Shown piece by piece: positions 7,998 to 16,619 of a DNA stretch of 32,664 nt (positions within the stretch are counted from its first letter, which is position 1; the number at the start of each line of letters is the position of its first letter). The stretch lies in contig JAUCQD010000139.1 in the NCBI GenBank assembly GCA_030372945.1, positions 1 through 32,664 of the forward strand. Reading direction: 5' to 3'. The position numbers and the translations under genes were made by a program. Below the pieces are notes generated by a model. It was not told the origin of the DNA, ran no database searches, and saw only the letters and a program-made list of their open reading frames with translations. The stretch is from Methanothrix sp. Lineage in GTDB: Archaea; Halobacteriota; Methanosarcinia; Methanotrichales; Methanotrichaceae.

Positions 7998-9740
7998 ATG
8001 CTGCGAAAAGTTCTGTACATCGATCTATCCAGTAGAGAGTCCTGGATCGAGGAGAGATTGGATCTCTTCGAAGACTGGATGGGTGGCACTGGTGTTGGAA
8101 TAAAGCTGCTGCAGGAGGAATGTCCCGCAGGCACAGATCCTCTTTCGCCCCAGGCGCCCATAATTCTCAGCATAGGCCCTCTCAATGGGTTCTTTCCCGT
8201 GGCCACCAAGACGGTGGCGACCTTCAAGTCGCCGCTCACAGGAGAGCTGGGCGAGTCCTATGCAGGGGGAAGGCTTTCCCTGGCCCTGAGGTTCGCAGGG
8301 CATGAGGCAGTGGTGATCCGCGGCAGGGCAGAGCGGCCTGCGTATATCTCCATCAACGACGCAGACGTCAAGGTCAAGGACGCCACATCGATTTGGGGCA
8401 TTGATGCCCAGACCACAGGGGTGATCCTGCGCGAGCACGAGACTGGCGTTGGCAGGAGGAGCATAATTCGCATAGGGCCTGCAGGAGAGAAGCTTGTTCG
8501 CTTTGCTGGCGTTGTCGTGGACACATACAGGCACTTCGGACGCCTGGGCCTTGGCGCAGTCTTTGGCTCGAAGATGCTCAAGGCGCTTGTGGTCTCAGGG
8601 ACGGAGCACGCCGATGTCCCCGACGCCAGGAGGTATCGTGAGGTTTACAGCAGACTTTACAGCACCGTTGTGAAGACTGATGTGATGGAAAAGTATCACG
8701 ATATCGGAACATCTGTAAACATCAATGTGCTCAACTGGCTAAAAGGCCTGCCTACCAAGAACTTCCTTCTATCCAGCTTCTCCGAAGGCGAGAAGATCAG
8801 CGGCGAGATGTTTGCGGACAACTACCTCTTCCGCCGTCTCTCCTGTGCTGGGTGTCCAATAGGTTGCGTGCATATCGCAGCTTTAAAGTCTGCCTTCTCG
8901 ACGCACCACGAGTTCGAGCTGAGAAAGGTCTCTTATGACTACGAGCCAATCTATTCCCTGGGCTCAAACCTGGGAGTCTCCACAGCAGAGGGGATACTGA
9001 GGTTGATAGATGTCTGCGAGAGGATGGGGATGGATGTGATGTCCGCTGGTGTGGTCCTCTCCTGGGCCACAGAGGCCATGGAAAGGGGGCTCATCACAAC
9101 AAAGGAGACCCTGGACATACCCTTCCAGTGGAACAATGTAGAGGGCTATTCAAGAGCACTGGAGAGCATCGTCAGGCCTCCTAACGAGTTCTACTCTGCC
9201 CTGGCTATGGGCGTGGATTATGCATCCACGAAATATGGGGGCCGTGAATTCGCGATGGCCCTTGGCAAGAACGAGGTCTCAGGCTACCACACCGGCCCCG
9301 CATCGATCGTGGGCCAGCTCGTGGGCGTGCGGCACTCACACCTGGACAACGCCGGATACAGCATCGACCAGAAGGCTGCCAAGAGATCGATGGATCCTGA
9401 GATGATGGTGGACGAGATCATCAAGGAGGACAACAGTCGCGGGGTATTCAACAGCCTTGTGGGATGTCTATTTGCCCGTGGAGTCTACACTGAGGAGAAT
9501 ATCATCGATGCCCTGGGAGCTGTCGGCATCACAAAGACGAAGGACGACCTGCAAAGCCTTGGAAGGAGGATCTTCGAAGAGAAATATAAATTCAAAATTC
9601 AGGAGGGGTTTGACCTTTCGCATGCGCATATTCCCAAGAGGTTCTACGAGACCGTATCCACCCTTGGAATTGTAGCGCCAGAGACCGTGGAGGAGATGCT
9701 GCGACAGTACAAGAAGAAGAGAGGATGGGAGCCGGGCTAA
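7998..9740 (+). CDS. Aldehyde ferredoxin oxidoreductase family (tungsto-/molybdopterin) enzyme
   Basis: 580 aa; MLRKVLYIDLSS, GGTGVGIKLL, SIGPLNG, KSPLTGELGESYAGG, RIGPAGE, GRLGLGAVFGSKMLKALVVSG, CAGCPIGC and a later Cys (LVGCLF) for the 4Fe-4S cluster. Confidence 0.92.
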   Translation: MLRKVLYIDLSSRESWIEERLDLFEDWMGGTGVGIKLLQEECPAGTDPLSPQAPIILSIGPLNGFFPVATKTVATFKSPLTGELGESYAGGRLSLALRFAGHEAVVIRGRAERPAYISINDADVKVKDATSIWGIDAQTTGVILREHETGVGRRSIIRIGPAGEKLVRFAGVVVDTYRHFGRLGLGAVFGSKMLKALVVSGTEHADVPDARRYREVYSRLYSTVVKTDVMEKYHDIGTSVNINVLNWLKGLPTKNFLLSSFSEGEKISGEMFADNYLFRRLSCAGCPIGCVHIAALKSAFSTHHEFELRKVSYDYEPIYSLGSNLGVSTAEGILRLIDVCERMGMDVMSAGVVLSWATEAMERGLITTKETLDIPFQWNNVEGYSRALESIVRPPNEFYSALAMGVDYASTKYGGREFAMALGKNEVSGYHTGPASIVGQLVGVRHSHLDNAGYSIDQKAAKRSMDPEMMVDEIIKEDNSRGVFNSLVGCLFARGVYTEENIIDALGAVGITKTKDDLQSLGRRIFEEKYKFKIQEGFDLSHAHIPKRFYETVSTLGIVAPETVEEMLRQYKKKRGWEPG

Positions 9741-10405
9741 TTTGCCTGCTTCCCACCATTGGGTTTCATATTATCACCCTTATTACCATCCTTGCTACCT
9801 TTACCCTTACTGTCTTTCTTGGATTTCTCGCTTGGATTCATCTTTTGACCCTTGATCATGCCCCTGCGAACCATTCGCTCCAGTATCATCCTCTTGACCT
9901 CGTCTTCGCCCACCGAAAATACCTCGCCGATCAAATCCATGGCCACCTCCAGCTCTCTTCCCACAAGATGATCGCTGTCGTTGGACCTTCCGGCAAGCCT
10001 GCATAGATGATCCAGGGGCTTTTCCACCAGCTCCGAGGAGTATTTGTCGGGCTCCTGCTTGTAGATCAATAGCATGCCAAAGATATGAGGATAAAGGGGC
10101 GTTGCTGGATTCAGACGAAAGAAGGTATTGGTCTTCTTCTTGGCCTCGGCGCGAGGCGAAGGCAGTATCCTGCGCTCCTTGATGACAACACCCAGACGTT
10201 CCAATTTATCCAGCTTGTTTACGAGCGTGGTCTGGTTCCAGAAAGGCCCCCCGCTCGTTGGCCCAAGCTCCCGCCAGATCGAATTGAGCTGAACAAAGCC
10301 GCCCTTTCGCTTCAGGTAGACCAAAAGAGATGCCAGCGCTGACTGGTCGCGCTGCATGGCACAGTATCTGGCAAACTCATCCAACATTGCACGTACTTCC
10401 TGCAT
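9737..10405 (-). CDS. Hypothetical winged-helix-like protein with Lys/Gly-rich C-terminal tail
   Basis: 222 aa; NKLDKLERLGVVIKERR resembles a winged-helix recognition segment; tail KSKKDSKGKGSKDGNKGDNMKPNGGKQAN. Same-length antisense ORFs are not competitive. Confidence 0.65.
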   Translation of the reverse strand: MQEVRAMLDEFARYCAMQRDQSALASLLVYLKRKGGFVQLNSIWRELGPTSGGPFWNQTTLVNKLDKLERLGVVIKERRILPSPRAEAKKKTNTFFRLNPATPLYPHIFGMLLIYKQEPDKYSSELVEKPLDHLCRLAGRSNDSDHLVGRELEVAMDLIGEVFSVGEDEVKRMILERMVRRGMIKGQKMNPSEKSKKDSKGKGSKDGNKGDNMKPNGGKQAN

Positions 10406-10472
10406 GCTGCTCTAAAGCCTTTTCGGTTTCTTTACAAAGCATATTTATTCCACAACGCACCCAAGGAAAAAA

Positions 10473-11699
10473 ATGGTAATCACCATGCAAGCAATAGTTC
10501 TGGCCGCGGGCGAAGGCAGCAGGATGCGGCCTCTGACCAAAAACCTGCCAAAAGTGATGCTTCCAGTGGCCGGAAAACCACTTCTGGAGCATATCATCGT
10601 CAGGGCGCACGCTGCCGGAATAGAGGATTTCGTTTTAGTAGTGGGCTACGGTGCCAATGCAGTAAGATCGCATTTCGGTGACGGCAGCCGTCTTGGCGTG
10701 AAAATCGAGTATGCTGTCCAGGAGAAGCAGCTTGGCACAGGTCATGCCCTGATGGCAGCAGAGAGCAAGGCAGCCGACAGGTTCCTAGTTTTGAATGGTG
10801 ATGTGCTTTTAGATGTTCAGCCTTTGAAGGAGATGATCGCCCAAGAAGCAGCAGTCTCTGCCATCAGAGTCGATGATCCGAAGAGATATGGCGTCTTTTT
10901 GGAGGAGAATGGATACTTCAAATCTGTAATTGAGAAGAGCCAGGAGCCCCCCTCGAACCTGGCCAATGCAGGCATCTATCTTCTTCCAAGGAGCATATTC
11001 GATGCTCTGCGCCTAGCGCCCATATCCGAGCGCGGCGAGTACGAGCTGACCGATGGATTGAACCTGCTCGCAGTAAAAGAAAAGCTCAAAGTCGTCCTGC
11101 TCCCCAGCTGGCTCGAGATAGGCAGACCATGGGACATCCTTGCAGCCAACGAGGTCCTCCTCAAGGAGATGGAGGCATGTGTCTTGGGAGAGGTCGAGCC
11201 GGGCGCCACCCTGAAAGGGAGGGTTTCCGTGGGCAAGAACACAAAGATCATGGCAGGCGCGTACATTGAGGGGCCCGTTGTCATCGGCGATAACTGCAAG
11301 ATCGGCCCGAACTGCTATATCCGCCCGTATACATGCATCGGAGATGACGTGCGAGTAGGCAATGCAGTAGAGGTAAAAAACAGCGCTATTTTCGATGGCA
11401 CCAAGATCGGACATCTGTCTTACGTCGGCGACAGCGTCATCGGACGGTGCTGCAACTTCGGGGCCGGCACAATATGCTCCAACCTGCGGCACGACAAGGC
11501 CACTGTCAAGTCATTCATCAAGGGCGATAGGGTGGATAGCGGAAGGCGTAAGCTTGGTGCGATCATTGGCGACGACGTCAATACGGGAATTCATACTACC
11601 ATTTACACAGGCACAGTCATCGAGTCAGGGTACTGGGGGCTTCCGGCTGCAGTGCTGAAGGGACTGGTAGCCCCTCAGAAGGAACAACACAATTGCTGA
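10473..11699 (+). CDS. glmU: Bifunctional sugar-1-phosphate nucleotidyltransferase / acetyltransferase (archaeal GlmU-like)
   Basis: 408 aa; MQAIVLAAGEGSRMRPLTKNLPKVMLPVAGKPLLEH, LNGDVLL; C-terminal left-handed beta-helix hexapeptides (VIGDNCKIGPNCYIRP, IGHLSYVGDSVIG, NFGAGTICSN). Confidence 0.88.
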   Translation: MVITMQAIVLAAGEGSRMRPLTKNLPKVMLPVAGKPLLEHIIVRAHAAGIEDFVLVVGYGANAVRSHFGDGSRLGVKIEYAVQEKQLGTGHALMAAESKAADRFLVLNGDVLLDVQPLKEMIAQEAAVSAIRVDDPKRYGVFLEENGYFKSVIEKSQEPPSNLANAGIYLLPRSIFDALRLAPISERGEYELTDGLNLLAVKEKLKVVLLPSWLEIGRPWDILAANEVLLKEMEACVLGEVEPGATLKGRVSVGKNTKIMAGAYIEGPVVIGDNCKIGPNCYIRPYTCIGDDVRVGNAVEVKNSAIFDGTKIGHLSYVGDSVIGRCCNFGAGTICSNLRHDKATVKSFIKGDRVDSGRRKLGAIIGDDVNTGIHTTIYTGTVIESGYWGLPAAVLKGLVAPQKEQHNC

Positions 11700-11749
11700 A
11701 ATTCACGATAAGGCTTTTCAATGAAGAGAAAACTAAAAAGGAGTTATTG

Positions 11750-12850
11750 ATGAGAGACATCATTTCCATAGCCAAGCCTGTTATTGGCGACGAGGAGATC
11801 CGTGCCGCTGAGGATGTGCTGCGGTCAGGGATGCTCACCCAGGGCGAGAAAGTCCTGCGGTTTGAAGAGGAGTTCTCAAAGTACCTTGGTGTGAAGCACT
11901 CCATTGCTGTGAGCAACGGCACCATAGCCCTGGACCTTGCCCTAAAAGCCTTCGACCTGTGTCCTGGCGATGAGGTGATCTCGCCCGCATTCACATTTAT
12001 CGCCACAGCCAACTGCGCCCTTTACCAGGGCCTCAAGCCGACTTTTGCAGATGTGGACCCCAGAACATTCAATATTGATCCCGAGGACTTAAAAGAGAGA
12101 ATAACTCCTCGAACACGAGCCGTGGTGGGAGTTCACCTCTACGGCCAGCCCTTCGATCTCTCGGCAGTTCAAGAGATCTGCGAAGACAACAACCTGATAC
12201 TCATAGAGGACTGTGCCCAAGCCCACGGTGCAGAGTTTGAAGGCAAGAAGGTGGGCGGATTTGGCACAGGCTGCTTCTCATTCTATCCGACGAAGAATAT
12301 GACGACAGGGGAGGGGGGCATGATAACCACGAACGATGACTCCCTGGCAGCACGTCTCCGCCTCCTGCGAAACCATGGAGACGCCGGAAAGTACAACCAT
12401 GTGACACTTGGCTACAACTATCGCATGATGAACATACAAGGAGCCATCGGCCTGGTGCAGCTCAAGAGGCTGGAGGATTTCACTGCCAAGAGGATCAGGA
12501 ATGCCGAGTTCCTAAACAAAAACATCAACATCGAGGGGATCACCACGCCCTTCAGGGCAAACAACGTTAGGCATGTCTATCATCAGTATGCGATAAAGGT
12601 TGAGGACGATCTTCCTGCAAAACGCGAAGAGCTCATTGCATACCTACAGGCAAACGGCATCGGATCTGCAGTGCACTACCCTAAAGCCGTGTACGAGCAG
12701 CCACTCTACAGAGAGCTCGGCTACACCGACGTATCGTGTCCTGTATCCGAAGATGTATCCCGCAGGGTCCTGAGCCTGCCAGTCCATCCCTCTTTGAATC
12801 AGGAAGATCTTGAGCGCATAGTGAGGGCCATAAACGGCTTTGAGGCGTGA
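11750..12850 (+). CDS. DegT/DnrJ/EryC1/StrS-family PLP-dependent sugar aminotransferase (WbpE-like)
   Basis: MRDIISIAKPVIGDEEI, SNGTIALDLALKAF, EDCAQAHGAEFEGKKVGGFGTGCFSFYPTKNMTTGEGGM (PLP Lys). ATG at 11750 with AAAAGGAG upstream preferred over the TTG at 11693. Confidence 0.92.
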   Translation: MRDIISIAKPVIGDEEIRAAEDVLRSGMLTQGEKVLRFEEEFSKYLGVKHSIAVSNGTIALDLALKAFDLCPGDEVISPAFTFIATANCALYQGLKPTFADVDPRTFNIDPEDLKERITPRTRAVVGVHLYGQPFDLSAVQEICEDNNLILIEDCAQAHGAEFEGKKVGGFGTGCFSFYPTKNMTTGEGGMITTNDDSLAARLRLLRNHGDAGKYNHVTLGYNYRMMNIQGAIGLVQLKRLEDFTAKRIRNAEFLNKNINIEGITTPFRANNVRHVYHQYAIKVEDDLPAKREELIAYLQANGIGSAVHYPKAVYEQPLYRELGYTDVSCPVSEDVSRRVLSLPVHPSLNQEDLERIVRAINGFEA

Positions 12851-13764
12851 GCATGGACGTTGGAGTAATAGGCGTCGGGGCCATGGGCAAAAACCATGTG
12901 CGCATCTACTCCGAGTTGAAGGGGGTTGGGAATGTATACGTCTTCGACCCAATTGCAGAGAACGCCACGCGCGCAAAGGAGTTCGCAACTATCTGCAGCT
13001 CTGCAAAAGAGCTTCTGGGGGTAGTTGACGCTGTCAGCATCTGCGTGCCCACGAAATATCACTTTGAGACTGCAAAGATGGCGTTAGACGCAGGCGTGAA
13101 CTGTCTTATTGAAAAGCCAATAACTCTGACGGTCAAGGAGGGAGAGGAGCTCCTGGGGCTCTTGAGGGGCAAAGAGATCGTAGTAGGAGTAGGACACATC
13201 GAGCGTTTCAACCCCATTGTTGAAGAGATCAAGAAGATCGCTGACCGTCCTGACTACGTCTCCATCAAGAGGCACAACCCCACATCAAGCCGCATCACAG
13301 ATGCATCTGTCGTCGAGGACCTGATGATCCACGACATCGACATCGTCTTCAATGTGCTCTTCAAGGGCGAGGAGGACTTCAAGATTTACAGCGCAGGAAA
13401 CAGGAACGTCTGCGAGGCCATGGCCGTCTTTTGCGACTCGGTGGTCAGCATCTCAGCCAGCCGCCTATCCTCAAAGAAGTTCAGATCTCTTTACGTTGAG
13501 GCCAAGGACTTCACAACTGAGGGAGATTTCATGACTCAAGAGGTCTATGTCTATCGAAAACCCGGGAAGTGGGGCCTTGAGAACGAGCGCTACATGCAGG
13601 AGAACATCATCGATAAGGTTTTGGTGAACAAAGTAGAGCCGCTGAAAGTGGAGCTCAAGGCCTTCCTTGACTCGGTCAGAAGCGGCAAGAGCTTTCCAGT
13701 CACGCCCAAGGAAGCCCTGAAAAACCTCATGATCTGCGATGAGATCAGGAAGGGACTCAGGTGA
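12847..13764 (+). CDS. Gfo/Idh/MocA-family NAD(P)-dependent oxidoreductase (WbpB-like)
   Basis: 305 aa; VGVIGVGAMGKNHVRIYSEL, CVPTKYHFETA, LIEKPITLT, GVGHIERFNP. GTG start, 4-bp overlap with upstream gene. Confidence 0.9.
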   Translation: MSMDVGVIGVGAMGKNHVRIYSELKGVGNVYVFDPIAENATRAKEFATICSSAKELLGVVDAVSICVPTKYHFETAKMALDAGVNCLIEKPITLTVKEGEELLGLLRGKEIVVGVGHIERFNPIVEEIKKIADRPDYVSIKRHNPTSSRITDASVVEDLMIHDIDIVFNVLFKGEEDFKIYSAGNRNVCEAMAVFCDSVVSISASRLSSKKFRSLYVEAKDFTTEGDFMTQEVYVYRKPGKWGLENERYMQENIIDKVLVNKVEPLKVELKAFLDSVRSGKSFPVTPKEALKNLMICDEIRKGLR

Positions 13765-14351
13765 TGAGTTACTATGCGCACCCCACAGCAATCGTCGAGA
13801 GCGAGGCAATTGGAGAGGGCACGAAGATCTGGCACTTTGCTCATGTACGAAAAGGCTCAAAGATCGGCAAGAACTGCAATTTAGGGAAGAGCGTTTACAT
13901 AGACATCGACGCTGAGATCGGAGACAATGTGAAGATCCAGAATTTTGTCTCCGTCTACAGGGGCGTTCGAATAGAGGACGATGTATTCATTGGTCCCTCT
14001 GCCACCTTTACCAACGACCTTTACCCTCGCGCGTTCATATGGGATGAGGATCATGTGGTCTCGACGCTCGTTTGCAGGGGCGCAAGCATCGGGGCAAACG
14101 CAACACTTGTATGCGGCATAACTGTAGGGGAGTACGCCATGATCGGAGCTGGGTCCACAGTTGCCGAGAATGTGCCGCCCTATGCATTGGTCCTCGGCAA
14201 TCCCGGCAAGAGGATCGGATGGGTCTGCTATTGTGGCAGAAGGCTGGGAGATGTTATAAGAGAGGACACAAACAAAACCGTTTATAAATGCGTTGCATGC
14301 GGAAGGGAAATAGAGATCGGGGGGTTTTCTCGAGATGATAAAAAGTCCTGA
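13761..14351 (+). CDS. Left-handed beta-helix sugar N-acetyltransferase (WbpD-like) with C-terminal zinc-ribbon-like segment
   Basis: 196 aa; hexapeptide repeats (KIGKNCNLGKSVYID, GASIGANATLVCGITVGEYAMIGAGSTV) and GWVCYCGRRL...YKCVACGREI. Confidence 0.9.
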   Translation: MMSYYAHPTAIVESEAIGEGTKIWHFAHVRKGSKIGKNCNLGKSVYIDIDAEIGDNVKIQNFVSVYRGVRIEDDVFIGPSATFTNDLYPRAFIWDEDHVVSTLVCRGASIGANATLVCGITVGEYAMIGAGSTVAENVPPYALVLGNPGKRIGWVCYCGRRLGDVIREDTNKTVYKCVACGREIEIGGFSRDDKKS

Positions 14352-15534
14352 TGCTATTGCGATCATAGGCCTTGGCAATGCAGGCCTGCCCCTGGCAGCA
14401 GTTGCTGCTGACAGCGGGGTCAAGGTCATTGGAGTGGACCTAAACGAGGAGCGGTGCGTTCGCATAAACCAGGGGATAAATCCCATTCCCGAGGAGAAGG
14501 GCTTGGAAGAGCTGATAATGCTACATGGCGGCAAGAGTCTCCTCGCCACGCCGCGCTTTGAGGATGCCAAGAATTGTAGCACATTTATTGTAATAGTACC
14601 TCTCTTCGTGGACGAGAGCTATAGCCCTGACTTCACCGTTATGGAGAGGGCAGTTCGATCTTTGGGCAGGATACTGAAGAAGGGAGACCTGGTTGTCCTG
14701 GAGACCACCTTTCCGCCAGGCACTACAGACACTAAGATCAGGGCATGGCTTTGCGAGTCCAGCGGCCTTGAGCCGTCAGATTTCTTCCTGGCCTACTCGC
14801 CTGAGAGGATCATGACAGGATACAGCATCTCCCGTCTGAGAGAGTTTCCAAAAGTTTTAGGCGGCACAGATGAAGAAAGTGGCTTTAGAGCCTTTCAGGT
14901 TTATTCGAAGTTCATTTCGAATCTACATCTGGTCTCGTCCGCGAAAGTCGCCGAGATGATAAAGGTTATGGAGGGCTGTTACCGCGACGTGAACATAGCT
15001 TTAGCCAACGAGCTTTACAAGATATGCGAGGAGATGGGAGTTGACTTCTTCGAGGCCAGGGAGAACGCAAACCACCAGTTCTGCCATATACATCTGCCCT
15101 CCACTGGCGTTGGCGGCCACTGCATACCAGTTTACCCGTGGTTCCTGATAAAAGAGATGGAGAGGCGCGAGGAGTTCAGTCGCTGCCGCCTGCTACGCAC
15201 CTCCCGCGAGGTCAACGATGAGATGATCCTCTACTGGGCGGAGAAGATCATTCTGGAGTGCATGAAGCTCGACAAACCCCTTTCCATGGTGAAGATCTGC
15301 ATCAAGGGCATCACCTTCCGCGAGGGTGTGAAGGAGTTCTACCACAGCCGCAACCTGGCACTGGCAAGGCTGCTTTCAGAGAAGGGATTGGACGTCTACG
15401 CTGCTGATCCTTTGCTGTCGGAGGATATGGTGAAAAGCAAGGGGCTGAGGTATATCAGACCAGAAGAGGCTGACCTGATCTTCGACCCATTTGAGCTGAG
15501 GTTAACAGTTGCTGGTGGCGATTCAACAAGATGA
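14335..15534 (+). CDS. UDP-N-acetylglucosamine/mannosamine-type nucleotide-sugar 6-dehydrogenase (WbpA/WecC-like)
   Basis: 399 aa; IAIIGLGNAGLPLA, YSPERIMTG, GVGGHCIPVYP (catalytic Cys). Confidence 0.9.
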   Translation: MIKSPDAIAIIGLGNAGLPLAAVAADSGVKVIGVDLNEERCVRINQGINPIPEEKGLEELIMLHGGKSLLATPRFEDAKNCSTFIVIVPLFVDESYSPDFTVMERAVRSLGRILKKGDLVVLETTFPPGTTDTKIRAWLCESSGLEPSDFFLAYSPERIMTGYSISRLREFPKVLGGTDEESGFRAFQVYSKFISNLHLVSSAKVAEMIKVMEGCYRDVNIALANELYKICEEMGVDFFEARENANHQFCHIHLPSTGVGGHCIPVYPWFLIKEMERREEFSRCRLLRTSREVNDEMILYWAEKIILECMKLDKPLSMVKICIKGITFREGVKEFYHSRNLALARLLSEKGLDVYAADPLLSEDMVKSKGLRYIRPEEADLIFDPFELRLTVAGGDSTR

Positions 15535-16619
15535 TAGTAGCATCAGTTGTAGGAGCCAGGCCTAACTTCGTCAAGCTTGCCCCGGTATCAAGAGAGCTGC
15601 GAAAGAGGCTCGATGAGGTGATAATCCACACTGGACAGCATTATGATTATGAGATGGACAGGATCTTCTTCGATGATATGGGCATAGCAACTCCGGACTA
15701 TCACCTTGGCATAGGCTCGGGCAGCCATGGCCTTCAGACAGGAGAGATGCTAAAGAAGGTAGAGGAGGTCTTGATACAGGAGAGACCGGATGTCGTTATG
15801 GTATTCGGGGACACCAACTCCACCCTGGCAGGAGCACTGGCAGCGGCAAAGCTGCACATAAAGGTTGCTCACATCGAAGCGGGTCTCAGATCTTACGACA
15901 GGCGCATGCCCGAAGAGATCAACAGGGTGCTTGTGGACCACTGCTCCGATATGCTCCTCTGTCCGACAAGGACTGCCGTGGAGAACCTGAGAAAAGAGGG
16001 CCTCGTAAAGAACGTTCATCTGACGGGCGACGTGATGGTGGACGCCCAGAGGGACTGTGCTAAGATCGCCGAGAGCAGGTCGCATATTCTATCAGACCTA
16101 GGACTGAAGAGCAAAGAATACTATCTGGCCACTGTTCACAGGGCATCGAACACCGATGATCCGGAGAAATTCAAAGCAATCATCGAGGCGCTGGAAGAGC
16201 TGGGGGACGTTGTATTTCCCTGCCATCCACGAGCAGAGAAATACTTGAGAAAGTTCGGCCTGTGGGAGGATCTGAGCCGAAAGGTGCGGTCCATCAAGCC
16301 CGTTGGTTACCTGGATATGATATTGCTGGAGAAGAATGCAAAAAAGATCCTAACCGACTCGGGCGGGGTGCAAAAAGAAGCCTATCTGCTGAATGTGCCC
16401 TGCATCACCCTGAGAGACGAGACCGAATGGGTCGAGACAGTCGAGGATGGATGGAATGTGCTCGCCGGCCCAGATAAGGATGAGATCGTTCGCCTGGCCA
16501 GGGACTTTGAGCCGAGCCAAGAGCAGCGTGATGTTTTCGGAAAAGGAAATGCAAGCGCAAAAACCGCAGAGCTGATTGAGATGCTGGCTTCCGGTTCGCT
16601 TGAGGGAGCAAGATCTTGA
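15531..16619 (+). CDS. wecB: UDP-N-acetylglucosamine 2-epimerase family (WecB/WbpI-like)
   Basis: 362 aa; VVGARPNFVKLAPVSREL, HTGQHYDYEMDRIFFDD, GDTNSTLAGALAAAKLHIKVAHIEAGLRSYDRRMPEEINR, TDSGGVQKEAY. Confidence 0.93.
   Translation: MIVASVVGARPNFVKLAPVSRELRKRLDEVIIHTGQHYDYEMDRIFFDDMGIATPDYHLGIGSGSHGLQTGEMLKKVEEVLIQERPDVVMVFGDTNSTLAGALAAAKLHIKVAHIEAGLRSYDRRMPEEINRVLVDHCSDMLLCPTRTAVENLRKEGLVKNVHLTGDVMVDAQRDCAKIAESRSHILSDLGLKSKEYYLATVHRASNTDDPEKFKAIIEALEELGDVVFPCHPRAEKYLRKFGLWEDLSRKVRSIKPVGYLDMILLEKNAKKILTDSGGVQKEAYLLNVPCITLRDETEWVETVEDGWNVLAGPDKDEIVRLARDFEPSQEQRDVFGKGNASAKTAELIEMLASGSLEGARS

Noticed and set aside
7507-8534. Minus-strand ORFs (147, 119, 169 aa) opposite the ferredoxin and AOR genes
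   Set aside because: Antisense to recognised proteins; no domain-like motifs.
7998-9740. Specific assignment as glyceraldehyde-3-phosphate ferredoxin oxidoreductase
   Set aside because: Closeness to fbp is suggestive only; sequence looks like general AOR and substrate cannot be inferred.
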